12,922 bases of DNA from Clostridiales bacterium UBA1779 (GCA_002314565.1 DCGL01000103.1:1-12922), one strand, 5' to 3'. Positions 1 through 6,895 are shown, counted from the first letter of the stretch. Numbers and translations: made by a program. The notes: generated from the sequence alone by a model not told the origin.

Positions 1-1248
1 ACAGCAACAGGTTCAATCTTAAGAGATCAATGGAAGGAAATGTATTACTGCGATTCTCTTGGATTTGAAACATTAATGGTAAGAGGAAAAGCGCAGACTG
101 GAAAGGGTTCATCAAACAAGGGAAACGACAATATCATTACAAACGGTTCTATTATCAATGTTGCTGATGGACAATGCGCAATCATAGTAGACAATGGGGA
201 AGTTGTTGAAGTTGCAGCTGAACCAGGATCCTTCACATATGACAATTCTACAGAACCTACTATCTTCTGTGGAGATTTGGGAGAAGGAGTAAAGCAGTCA
301 TGGGAAAAGTTAAAAACCAGGTTTACTTTCGGAGGGGACACCGCGAAGGACCAGAGAGTTTACTACTTCAACACGAAGGAAATCACCGACAACAAGTTCG
401 GAACCGCAAACCCGATTCCGTTCCGCATCGTTGTGAACGAGCAGCTCGGCTTCAAGCTTTCTGCCGACCTGAGAGTCAGCGGAGTTTATTCATACAGAAT
501 GGTCGACCCCATCCTGTTCTATACGAATGTCTGCGCAAACGTTTCGAACGAGTACCGCAGAGAAGAAATCGAGCCGATGATGAAGGGCGAGCTGCTGACT
601 GCCCTGCAGCCGGCCCTGTCCAGAATTGCGGCAAAGGGGATTCAGTATTTCGAAATTCCCGCTCATTCGACCGAGGTCCGCGATGAACTGAGTGCGGAGC
701 TTTCCCGCGAATGGACGGAAAGACGCGGAATTGAAATCGTTTCGTTCAATCCGTCGAGCCTGACCATTCCGGACGAACAGAAGAAGAAGGTCACGGAGTG
801 GGAAGAAAACGCGATGACACTCAATCCGACGGTCGGAGCTGCCCGTATGGTCGGCGCCAATGCCGACGCAATGCGCGCAGCTGCTTCAAATGCAAACGGA
901 GCCGTAAACGGATTTATGGGCATGGGGATGGTAAACGGAATGGGCGGAGGAACCGCACAGAATCTTTACGCTATGGGCGCTTCACAGGCTGCGGAAACTG
1001 CAAAGGCCGATGAGTGGACCTGCGCCGTCTGCGGAAAGAAGGCTTCGGGCAAATTCTGCTCGGAATGCGGTTCAAAGAAGCCGGAGATTGCCGGTTCATG
1101 GGTCTGTCCGAACTGCGGAAAGACGGTGACGGGCAAGTTCTGCGACGAGTGCGGAACGAAGAAGCCCGATGACGGCGAGTGGACCTGCTCCTGCGGCGCA
1201 AAGAACAGCGGAAAATTCTGCACAAATTGCGGAGCAAAGAGAGGCTGA
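1..1248 (+). CDS. SPFH-domain protein with C-terminal zinc ribbons (YdjI-like), 5' partial
   Basis: The frame is open to base 1, and the residues before the first ATG at 40 (ending ILRDQWKE) look like the family N-terminus, so the true start lies upstream of the window. The SPFH/virion-core-like fold covers roughly visible residues 60-250, with the conserved stretches FTFGGDTAKDQRVYYFNTKE and LLFYTNVC. A Gly/Met/Ala-rich linker (about 950 nt) leads to three zinc-ribbon units: CAVC...CSEC, CPNC...CDEC, and a shortened CSC...CTNC. B. subtilis YdjI, of this family, helps recruit PspA to stressed membranes; a similar scaffold role here is inferred. It is followed by a YdjG-like and a YdjH-like gene, which supports the assignment. 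The first ~300 bases are much AT-richer than the rest of the gene. Product family is confident; function is inferred. Confidence 0.88.
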   Translation, partial: TATGSILRDQWKEMYYCDSLGFETLMVRGKAQTGKGSSNKGNDNIITNGSIINVADGQCAIIVDNGEVVEVAAEPGSFTYDNSTEPTIFCGDLGEGVKQSWEKLKTRFTFGGDTAKDQRVYYFNTKEITDNKFGTANPIPFRIVVNEQLGFKLSADLRVSGVYSYRMVDPILFYTNVCANVSNEYRREEIEPMMKGELLTALQPALSRIAAKGIQYFEIPAHSTEVRDELSAELSREWTERRGIEIVSFNPSSLTIPDEQKKKVTEWEENAMTLNPTVGAARMVGANADAMRAAASNANGAVNGFMGMGMVNGMGGGTAQNLYAMGASQAAETAKADEWTCAVCGKKASGKFCSECGSKKPEIAGSWVCPNCGKTVTGKFCDECGTKKPDDGEWTCSCGAKNSGKFCTNCGAKRG

Positions 1249-1258
1249 TAAGGGTTCG

Positions 1259-1343
1259 GCGGTGTCCGGAAATTTGGTTTTCGGACACCGCTGAGAATCG
1301 TTTATCGGTGACAGAGGATTTTGGTTTTCCGGACACCGTTTTT
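1259..1343 (+). terminator. Nested alternative hairpins after the SPFH gene
   Basis: The arm at 1259-1272 (GCGGTGTCCGGAAA) pairs with 1278-1291 in a 14-bp stem with one G-U pair and a 5-nt loop. The same arm can instead pair with 1326-1338 (TTTCCGGACACCG), which is directly followed by five T's at 1339-1343. The near-duplicate 3' arms make two mutually exclusive structures, only the second having a terminator-like T-run. A weak hairpin (1387-1390 with 1398-1401) followed by a T-run also lies just before the next gene. This may partly terminate or attenuate reading into the next gene; the pairing is seen, the function inferred. Confidence 0.5.
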
Positions 1344-1427
1344 CAGTTGGTGAAATTGTGTTTTTCCGGTAAAGCCGGAGTTATTCAGCCCGTATGCGGC
1401 TATATTTTTTTGAAAAGGTACTGAAAA

Positions 1428-2510
1428 ATGTCTTCACTTTTACAGTATAAATGCCCGAAATGCGGCGGGAACATTGAGTTTGACTCAAGCATTCAGAAGC
1501 CGAAATGCCCGTTCTGCGATTCGGAATTCGAGCTTGACGACCTCAAAGCTTTCGACAGTGAGCTCAGCGAGGACAAAAGCGAATGGCAGACGAAGGAAGA
1601 GAAGTGGGCGGAGAACGAAGCCGGCAACGGTATGAAAATCTTCGTCTGCGAATCCTGCGGCGGCGAGGTCGTCACGGAAGAGACGACAGCTGCGACGCGC
1701 TGCCCCTGGTGCGACAATCCGATTGTCGTGAAGGGAAGCGTGGCGGGCTCCCTCAAGCCGGACTTCGTAATCCCCTTCAAGCTCGACAAGGCTGCGGCGA
1801 AGGAGGGCTTTAAAAAGCATCTGTCAGGCAAAAAGTTTTTGCCTCCTGTTTTCATTGATGAAAATCATATGGATGAGATAAAGGGAATTTACGTTCCCTT
1901 CTGGCTGTTTGACGCCGATGCGAAGGCGCAGTTCAGATTCCGCGGCACCAAGACGAGGTCGTGGAGGAGCGGTGATTACCGATATACCGAGACCCTGCAT
2001 TTTGCCCTTGTCCGTGACGGCGAAATGTGCTTTGACAACATCCCTGTCGACGGTTCGAAGAAAATGGCCGACGATCTGATGGAGTCCGTCGAGCCCTTCG
2101 ACTATTCCGAGATGGTGAGCTTCGAAACGGCTTACCTGTCGGGCTTTCTTGCCGACAAATACGACGTCAGCGCCGAGGACTCCATGCCTCGTGCGGACAA
2201 GAGAATAAAGCAGAGCGCAACGGACGAGATGATGAAAACCACAAGGGGGTACAGCGGGGTCACAGTGCAGTCCTCCTTCGTTGACGTAAGAAAAGGTACG
2301 GTTTCATATGCGCTGCTGCCCATCTGGGTGATGAATACTACCTGGAACGGTCAGAGGTATATTTTCGCGATGAACGGACAGACGGGAAAATTCGTCGGGA
2401 ACCTGCCCTGCGACAGTCATCTGAAAAACGTTTATTTCTGGAAATGGTTCGGAATTCTGACAGGCATATGCACGGCAGCAATCATTTTGCTGCGCCTGCT
2501 GCTGGGATAA
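1428..2510 (+). CDS. TFIIB-type zinc-ribbon protein with C-terminal membrane anchor (YdjG-like)
   Basis: This 360-residue protein has two zinc ribbons near the N-terminus: CPKC (C9, C12) with CPFC (C27, C30), and CESC (C74, C77) with CPWC (C92, C95). A conserved, mostly beta-rich central domain follows, with motifs such as KGIYVPFWLFDA and LLPIWVMNTTWNGQRY. The last ~25 residues form a single hydrophobic helix, so the bulk of the protein should sit in the cytosol anchored by its tail. Similar proteins are often mis-annotated as primosomal or replication proteins because of the zinc ribbons. B. subtilis YdjG has this design and partners YdjH at the membrane. AAAAGG at 1413-1418 is the ribosome site. 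The TPM gene starts 12 nt downstream, so the two are surely cotranscribed. Family is confident; exact role unknown. Confidence 0.85.
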   Translation: MSSLLQYKCPKCGGNIEFDSSIQKPKCPFCDSEFELDDLKAFDSELSEDKSEWQTKEEKWAENEAGNGMKIFVCESCGGEVVTEETTAATRCPWCDNPIVVKGSVAGSLKPDFVIPFKLDKAAAKEGFKKHLSGKKFLPPVFIDENHMDEIKGIYVPFWLFDADAKAQFRFRGTKTRSWRSGDYRYTETLHFALVRDGEMCFDNIPVDGSKKMADDLMESVEPFDYSEMVSFETAYLSGFLADKYDVSAEDSMPRADKRIKQSATDEMMKTTRGYSGVTVQSSFVDVRKGTVSYALLPIWVMNTTWNGQRYIFAMNGQTGKFVGNLPCDSHLKNVYFWKWFGILTGICTAAIILLRLLLG

Positions 2511-2522
2511 GGAGGCCGAAAG

Positions 2523-3368
2523 ATGAAATTTTGGAAATTTACTGAGTGTGCGCTGATTTTTGCGCTGATTTTCCTGTTTGTGCTGACCGCGTTTCCCGCT
2601 TCAGCCGAGGAAAAAAGCCATTGCATTGACTCAGCCTGCCTGATTAGCTCAGAGCAGGAGCAGACCTTGAACTCCGTTCTTGCAGAATATTGTGAAAACA
2701 GCAATTTTGACATTGTCATTGTGACAACGAACGACCGCGGAGCACGCTCGATCAAGTCCTATGCCGACAGCTATTATGATGACCACGGATACCGTCTGAA
2801 CGGCATTCTGCTCGTAATCGATATGAGCGACCGCTCGTACTACGAGTCAACAAGCGGTTATGCCCGCAATATCTGGGTCAGTGATTATGATTTTGAAGCT
2901 CTTGAGAGGAAATTCACGGGATATCTGAAATCCGGGGATTATTACACTGCCTTCACCGGCTTCATTTCTGAGGTTCAGAAGGAGCGCGACGATTACGTTT
3001 CATCACCCTCTTTTGACGAAAGAGAAGTCAATATGGAATATTCCGAAGCGGAGCTGTTCTGGCTGAGACTCAGAGCGATTCTGCCGTCTTCCTTGATTAT
3101 CGCAGTCATTTCGGCTCTCGTTATTACTCTCATAATGACTTACTCCGAAAAAAAGAAGCTCACCTCGGTCAGATTTCAGAGAAATGCCGGGATGTATCTC
3201 AGACGTGACTCCTTCTGCCTGACAAAAGAACGCGACATTTTCCTGTACAGGACCGAAAGCCGCGTCAAAATCAACAACTCGTCGAACTCCGGCGGCCCAC
3301 GCGGCGGCGGAGGACATGGTGGTGGAGGCGGTGGCGGAAGCCACGGCGGCCACGGCGGACATTTCTGA
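2523..3368 (+). CDS. TPM-domain membrane protein with Gly-rich tail (YdjH-like)
   Basis: This 281-residue protein has a signal peptide or first helix at residues 8-28 (ending FPASAEE). A TPM (TLP18.3/Psb32/MOLO-1, UPF0603) domain spans about 30-160, with the typical features ISSEQEQTLN, FDIVIVTT, GILLVIDMSDR and a closing helix. A second membrane helix lies at 186-208, followed by a cytosolic tail ending in a Gly/His-rich run (257-281). TPM domains fold outside the membrane; in B. subtilis the YdjG-YdjH pair forms a membrane complex linked to PspA. AAGGAGG at 2509-2515 overlaps the preceding stop codon, giving tight coupling. A strong terminator-like palindrome starts 25 nt after the stop. 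The Gly-rich end is typical for the family and not a sign of damage. Confidence 0.88.
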   Translation: MKFWKFTECALIFALIFLFVLTAFPASAEEKSHCIDSACLISSEQEQTLNSVLAEYCENSNFDIVIVTTNDRGARSIKSYADSYYDDHGYRLNGILLVIDMSDRSYYESTSGYARNIWVSDYDFEALERKFTGYLKSGDYYTAFTGFISEVQKERDDYVSSPSFDEREVNMEYSEAELFWLRLRAILPSSLIIAVISALVITLIMTYSEKKKLTSVRFQRNAGMYLRRDSFCLTKERDIFLYRTESRVKINNSSNSGGPRGGGGHGGGGGGGSHGGHGGHF

Positions 3369-3372
3369 TACT

Positions 3373-3453
3373 GCGGACCGGGGGACGGTTCTGCGGACCA
3401 GGGGACGTTTCTGGTGGTTCAATTTGAACCACCAGAAACGTCCCCTGGTCCGC
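3373..3453. repeat. Palindromic intergenic repeat, copy 1 (full length)
   Basis: A 20-bp unit (CTGCGGACCGGGGGACGGTT, 3371-3390) is repeated in tandem with two changes at 3391-3410. The second copy is the left arm of a 61-bp palindrome at 3393-3453: 30 bases pair perfectly with 3424-3453 around base 3423. It matches the copy at 12843-12922 at 76 of 80 positions. It begins 4 nt after the stop codon of the TPM gene. Confidence 0.93.
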
Positions 3454-3458
3454 TTTTT
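3393..3458 (+). terminator. Intrinsic terminator formed by the palindromic repeat
   Basis: The perfect 30-bp stem of repeat copy 1 is directly followed by five T's (3454-3458), the layout of a factor-independent terminator for the YdjI/G/H-type operon. The stem is longer than usual for a terminator, because it is a whole mobile-type palindrome put to use. Confidence 0.75.
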
Positions 3459-3496
3459 GAGCATCACTTAAGTTTTTGTTCACATATGATGCAAAA

Positions 3497-3516
3497 TTAC
3501 CCCCTATACGGGGTAA
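3497..3516. promoter_or_regulatory. GC-tract palindrome, possible repressor site
   Basis: TTACCCC (3497-3503) and GGGGTAA (3510-3516) form a perfect 7-bp inverted repeat around CTATAC. C-tract/G-tract sites flanked by TA resemble operators of the CsoR/CstR family. It lies about 58 bp upstream of the -35 box of the promoter at 3574. No regulator of that family is in the window, so the role is a guess. Apart from this and its neighbours, the 3459-3573 stretch shows nothing else clear. Confidence 0.3.
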
Positions 3517-3573
3517 AAATGGCGATTTGAGGGATTTTGATTCGAAAAACAGTTAATATTTTATTAAAAAATG

Positions 3574-3602
3574 TTGACACATTGAGAAATATATCGTATA
3601 AT
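3574..3602 (+). promoter_or_regulatory. Consensus sigma-A promoter for the secreted-protein pair
   Basis: TTGACA (3574-3579) and TATAAT (3597-3602) are both perfect consensus hexamers with the ideal 17-nt spacer. Transcription should start near 3609, about 120 nt before the start codon of the Thr-rich protein gene. A-tracts and T-tracts at 3541-3571 could act as an UP-like element. Confidence 0.85.
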
Positions 3603-3604
3603 AT

Positions 3605-3638
3605 GCTCACACGGAAATACGTGTGAGCTTTGTTTTTG
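3605..3638 (+). promoter_or_regulatory. Palindrome over the transcription start: operator or leader hairpin
   Basis: GCTCACACG (3605-3613) and CGTGTGAGC (3620-3628) form a perfect 9-bp inverted repeat with a 6-nt spacer, two bases after the -10 box. TTTGTTTTTG follows at 3629-3638. As DNA it is placed like a repressor operator over the start site. As RNA, a transcript starting near 3609 would keep six or seven base pairs plus the T-run, resembling an early leader terminator. The sequence alone does not decide between these. Confidence 0.6.
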
Positions 3639-3727
3639 TCAGCATCAACCGTGGGATATGTTGCCCGAATGAATTTGCCGGTCGGGCGATACTGAAGAAT
3701 ATTTGGAATAATAATTGTGAGGCTGTT

Positions 3728-4774
3728 ATGTCAGACAAGAAGAACAGAATTGAAAAGACGATTATCGCCGTGCTGTCAATCTGTTGTGTAATCTGTGTCA
3801 TTATCATTATATGCAATCTGGACTTTTATTTTCCCGGGCTAAATACCGGGGACCCGTCGGCGGTGACGGTACAAGAGAACACCACTGAATACAATCCGTC
3901 GGTTATTACGGATTATCCGTGGAAGGAGTCCACAAGTGGAAGTTCGGATACTTCGTCCGCAGCTGTCGGTGTGTCTTCGGGTGATGTGGAGTCCGGGAAA
4001 ACGGATAATTCCGGAGCTTCAGGGAATCCCGGGACAGAGACGGGGATAACCATACCGGAAAAAACTGCATCGCCGGACACAACAGCGGTGTTTGTGTCGG
4101 ATACAACGTCAAAGCCCGGGCAGACGGATGCTGCGGAAACAACAAGGAAGCAGAATGAAACCCTGCCCACGCACACGACTTCCGCGCCTGAACGTACTGT
4201 AAGGCCTGAGACCACGACAAAACCCTGGCAGACGATTGCCCCGATAACAACAAAAAGGCCGGAGCAGACGACAAGTCCCGTGACAACAAAAAGGCCGCAA
4301 CAGACGACAAGTCCCGTGACGACCTCGAAGCCAAAGACGAGCGCGCCTGAGACAACGAAGACGCCAACGACAACAAAAACACCGGAAACGACGAAGACGC
4401 CGGTGACAACGAAGCCGGTAAGTCCCGAGACGACGGTGGAGATACCTGAGAGCTATCCGGTGCCGGATGATATTACTTATGGTGTTGATGTAAAGGATAT
4501 CTTGATTGCACCGAATGGGGATGAAGTTTCGGGAACTTGGGTTAATACCGGAAACAAAATAACATTTGTTGTTGACATTCCTGAACTGGAAATGTTCACA
4601 CCTTATGAATGGTGGGGATGGAATTCAAATTATAATGTTCTGGTTTGGGGATACTATGTAAAAACATCTTGGGCAACAGTCGGATTCAAACCCGATGTCC
4701 AGTTGCCGCCGAAGCAGGGACCAGGACCGGTTGATACAGAAGTACATACAATTCCTCCCGGAACATGGTGGTAA
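3728..4774 (+). CDS. Membrane-anchored Thr/Pro-rich stalk protein, family not recognised
   Basis: This 348-residue protein starts at ATG 3728 after GTGAGG (3716-3721). An in-frame GTG at 3623 sits inside the start-site palindrome and is rejected. A short basic N-terminus precedes a membrane helix or uncleaved signal at residues 11-30. Residues 45-240 are a low-complexity Ser/Thr/Pro/Lys stalk of mucin type (TTKRPEQTTSPV, TKTPETTKTPVTTKP), typical of cell-surface spacers and likely extracellular. The last ~105 residues form a compact, Trp-rich domain (TPYEWWGWNSNYNVLVWGYY) ending PPGTWW, which I do not recognise. The gene is the first of a two-gene operon and its stop is 1 nt before the next start. 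Base composition turns AT-rich at the start of the C-terminal domain (~4470). No sortase motif is visible. A surface role is inferred. Confidence 0.82.
   Translation: MSDKKNRIEKTIIAVLSICCVICVIIIICNLDFYFPGLNTGDPSAVTVQENTTEYNPSVITDYPWKESTSGSSDTSSAAVGVSSGDVESGKTDNSGASGNPGTETGITIPEKTASPDTTAVFVSDTTSKPGQTDAAETTRKQNETLPTHTTSAPERTVRPETTTKPWQTIAPITTKRPEQTTSPVTTKRPQQTTSPVTTSKPKTSAPETTKTPTTTKTPETTKTPVTTKPVSPETTVEIPESYPVPDDITYGVDVKDILIAPNGDEVSGTWVNTGNKITFVVDIPELEMFTPYEWWGWNSNYNVLVWGYYVKTSWATVGFKPDVQLPPKQGPGPVDTEVHTIPPGTWW
4247..4318 (+). repeat. Two tandem 36-bp coding repeats in the Thr-rich stalk
   Basis: Bases 4247-4282 and 4283-4318 are near-identical in-frame 36-bp units that encode TTKRPEQTTSPV and TTKRPQQTTSPV (residues 174-185 and 186-197). 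Looser Thr-Lys-Pro units continue to about 4430. Such stretches commonly change length by slippage. Confidence 0.85.
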
Positions 4775-4775
4775 T

Positions 4776-6821
4776 ATGAAAGAGAAAAGTATTATTTCCG
4801 CGTTCCTGGTAATTGTAATTCTCGTTGCCGGTACTGTATTTGCTGTTTCGGCTGATGAAAGCAACGGTCAGAGTGGAACGGGAACAATTAACAAGTCATA
4901 CGAAGCATATTATTGTACGGATGAATATGGTTGGAGAGTATCTTTGTATGTTTCCAAGTATATAGGACTTGAAAATGATGAATATAAGAAAAAATCTCTG
5001 AAAGAAGACTATTATTCTATTGGATATACAAATTTGATAAGAGGAAATATCACCGTTGATGCAACTTTTTGGTTTGGAGGAGAGAACAAAATAGGTTATT
5101 CTAATATGAGCGAGGTTGACCTAATATCATTGCCACATTTTCATTATCTTGATGCAATCCCTGCTCCTCCCATTGTTTGTGACGGCGGAAACATTGACAC
5201 GGTAAACTCATATTTTCTCTCTAACAAGACAATACTATATGTCCTCAATTACCTTGCCGAAGAAAAAGATTTTGACTCCTCCTTCGATCTTGTAAAAGAC
5301 CTCTATTTCTTCCACAGATATGATGTTGCAGGGGAAACAAAATGGGAAGCCAAAACCGGCGAGGAATGGGGCGAGCAGTACATTCTGCCGTTGGATTCAC
5401 GTACCAATTACGTTCCTTGGGTCATCATTTACGAGCCGATGATCTGCGTATACCTTGCAAACGGAGCAGGGGCAGCTTTTCTGACTGCAACCGAATTTGC
5501 CTTGGCTCAGGGGAATTCGTACAACTGGCTGACAGTCGGCAGCGATGAAAGCTGGGTGTCCAAATTCGGTGAAGTCTCTTACTGGACCGGGATGCTTAAA
5601 CCGCAGTGCGTTCAGTCGCTGGTCTTCAAGAATTTGCCGAAATCCGTGACGCTGAATGAGAGCTGGTTCGGCTATGATCCTCCTCCTGACGACATCGGCG
5701 AAGTCTGGGATCTGGCTTACATTAAATTTTACGGCGGCTGGGGTATGGGCTTTTTGTCTCCTGCAAAACAGGCAGAAAATAAGTTTTTAGGCGGATACGA
5801 GTGGAATCCAGATACCCCCCGTAAAGGTGATGACACTCCTGAACCTGAGACGACAAAAAAAGTCACACTCAGCCTTGAAGCCTGTGCTCCGAACAGCTCC
5901 TACACTTGCGGCGAGGAGGTCGTGACCGGATACAGCGTGACAAACGAGACCGCTCAGGATATATTTTACGAGGATTATATAGTCCTGGAATATAAAGTAT
6001 CGGACTCCTCAAACCAAAACATAATAACAACGGGCAGGAGTGATCCGATTGAGGTTCCTGCCGAAAACGATACCATTGTGTGGTTCCGCTGGACGATGCC
6101 TGCCGGAGTATATTCCGTGGATATCGAGGCGGAGCTCGTGTCCGAGCCGACTGTTGTCGAAGGGGACAATCTCAGCGCCCGGTTTACGAACAGTGCAAAA
6201 AACACCCTGACGTCGCACACGGCCGAGCCGAAGTTCAGCGATAAAAAACCGGGGTATTTCCCGGCGGTACAGCCGTCAAAGTTGAGTCCGACGCTGAGCT
6301 GGCACACCTGGACTTACAGCGAGGAGACGGGTTTTGTCAGGAACGATTACAGCGTTACAATGTCGGTTTCGGCGACGATTTCTCCGGATCCGGACATTCG
6401 CTCGACAAAGAATGTCAACGGCGGCTGGGTGATGCGCTCCGGCTACGGGGTGCTTGTAAATGCCAACGTTTCTCTGACCTGGTCGGACGGAACTGCGGTC
6501 ACGGGCTATTCGGGAATCACAGCGGCACAGAACGCAAGCTTTATTTTCCCTGAATTTATGTGGGACGGAAGCGTCGGCAGCTTTGAAAATGCTGTACTTT
6601 CCGACGGAAGCTTCGTTTTTCCGTCGAATCCAGACGCCCAGGGCGACCGCATTCACTATATTCCGCTGTGGTATCCCGACGGAATGGAAAACTATTACGT
6701 TGGTGTCACGGTCAGTGGCTGCTGGACTCCTGTCGGCATGCTCACCGCCCGCGGATTTTCAAACGGAATCAGCATAAACGGCTCACTGTACGACGACTGG
6801 TATATAACGAGTGCGAGATAA
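4776..6821 (+). CDS. Large secreted protein with beta-rich C-terminal domains, family not recognised
   Basis: The 681-residue reading starts at ATG 4776, 1 nt after the upstream stop, with GGTGG at 4767-4771 as ribosome site. An in-frame start at 4695 lies inside the upstream gene and is rejected. Residues 1-26 are a signal peptide (hydrophobic 6-24, cleavage likely after VSA). Residues 27 to ~345 form a Tyr/Trp/Asp-rich region without a motif I know. A short charged Pro/Thr linker (DDTPEPETTKK, ~350-362) leads to an Ig/CARDB-like beta domain (~363-475: GEEVVTGYSVTNETAQD, VPAENDTIVWFRWTMPAG). A last beta-rich domain (~480-681) contains SLTWSDGTAVTGY. With one clear N-terminal signal, a linker and no C-terminal anchor, it is probably secreted, perhaps held by the upstream membrane protein. 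GC content rises from about 20% near 5000 to 60% near 6450. Confidence 0.82.
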   Translation: MKEKSIISAFLVIVILVAGTVFAVSADESNGQSGTGTINKSYEAYYCTDEYGWRVSLYVSKYIGLENDEYKKKSLKEDYYSIGYTNLIRGNITVDATFWFGGENKIGYSNMSEVDLISLPHFHYLDAIPAPPIVCDGGNIDTVNSYFLSNKTILYVLNYLAEEKDFDSSFDLVKDLYFFHRYDVAGETKWEAKTGEEWGEQYILPLDSRTNYVPWVIIYEPMICVYLANGAGAAFLTATEFALAQGNSYNWLTVGSDESWVSKFGEVSYWTGMLKPQCVQSLVFKNLPKSVTLNESWFGYDPPPDDIGEVWDLAYIKFYGGWGMGFLSPAKQAENKFLGGYEWNPDTPRKGDDTPEPETTKKVTLSLEACAPNSSYTCGEEVVTGYSVTNETAQDIFYEDYIVLEYKVSDSSNQNIITTGRSDPIEVPAENDTIVWFRWTMPAGVYSVDIEAELVSEPTVVEGDNLSARFTNSAKNTLTSHTAEPKFSDKKPGYFPAVQPSKLSPTLSWHTWTYSEETGFVRNDYSVTMSVSATISPDPDIRSTKNVNGGWVMRSGYGVLVNANVSLTWSDGTAVTGYSGITAAQNASFIFPEFMWDGSVGSFENAVLSDGSFVFPSNPDAQGDRIHYIPLWYPDGMENYYVGVTVSGCWTPVGMLTARGFSNGISINGSLYDDWYITSAR

Positions 6822-6848
6822 AGTGAACCGTGGAATGTCCCCCTGTCT
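6822..6848. repeat. Degenerate half copy of the palindromic repeat
   Basis: AGTGAACC followed by GGAATGTCCCCC, starting right after the stop codon at 6821, matches the half copy at 9544 (AGTGAACC, GGAAACGTCCCCC) with several changes and a small deletion. It has no partner arm and no T-run, so it does not make a terminator by itself. The assignment rests on the shared first eight bases and the CCCCC block. Confidence 0.5.
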
Positions 6849-6866
6849 CATAAATGTGCGATATTA

Positions 6867-6895
6867 TTGACAAAATAGTGCGAATGTTGTATAAT
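6867..6895 (+). promoter_or_regulatory. Consensus sigma-A promoter of the toxin-antitoxin pair, with operator-like repeats
   Basis: TTGACA (6867-6872) and TATAAT (6890-6895) are perfect hexamers with a 17-nt spacer. GTGCGA occurs twice (6856-6861 and 6878-6883), and the 8-bp palindrome TCGTACGA (6898-6905) covers the expected start site. These are placed where a Phd-type antitoxin would bind to repress its own operon. AAGGGGGG follows shortly before the antitoxin ATG. Confidence 0.8.

Noticed and set aside
3003..3483. Minus-strand frames opposite the Gly-rich tail of the TPM protein
   Set aside because: They are low-complexity Ala/Arg products of the GGC-rich sense codons and the palindrome.
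3623..3727. GTG start giving a longer Thr-rich protein
   Set aside because: The GTG lies in the start-site palindrome with no ribosome site. ATG 3728 has GTGAGG at the right distance and begins a normal membrane-anchor N-terminus.
3906..4409. Long minus-strand open frames opposite the Thr-rich stalk
   Set aside because: They arise from the biased ACA/ACG/CCG codons of the sense strand; the products are Ser/Leu or Val/Ser runs without family features.
4695..4775. Earlier in-frame start for the large secreted protein
   Set aside because: It lies inside the upstream gene, is Arg/Gln-rich, and would bury the signal peptide that begins at ATG 4776.
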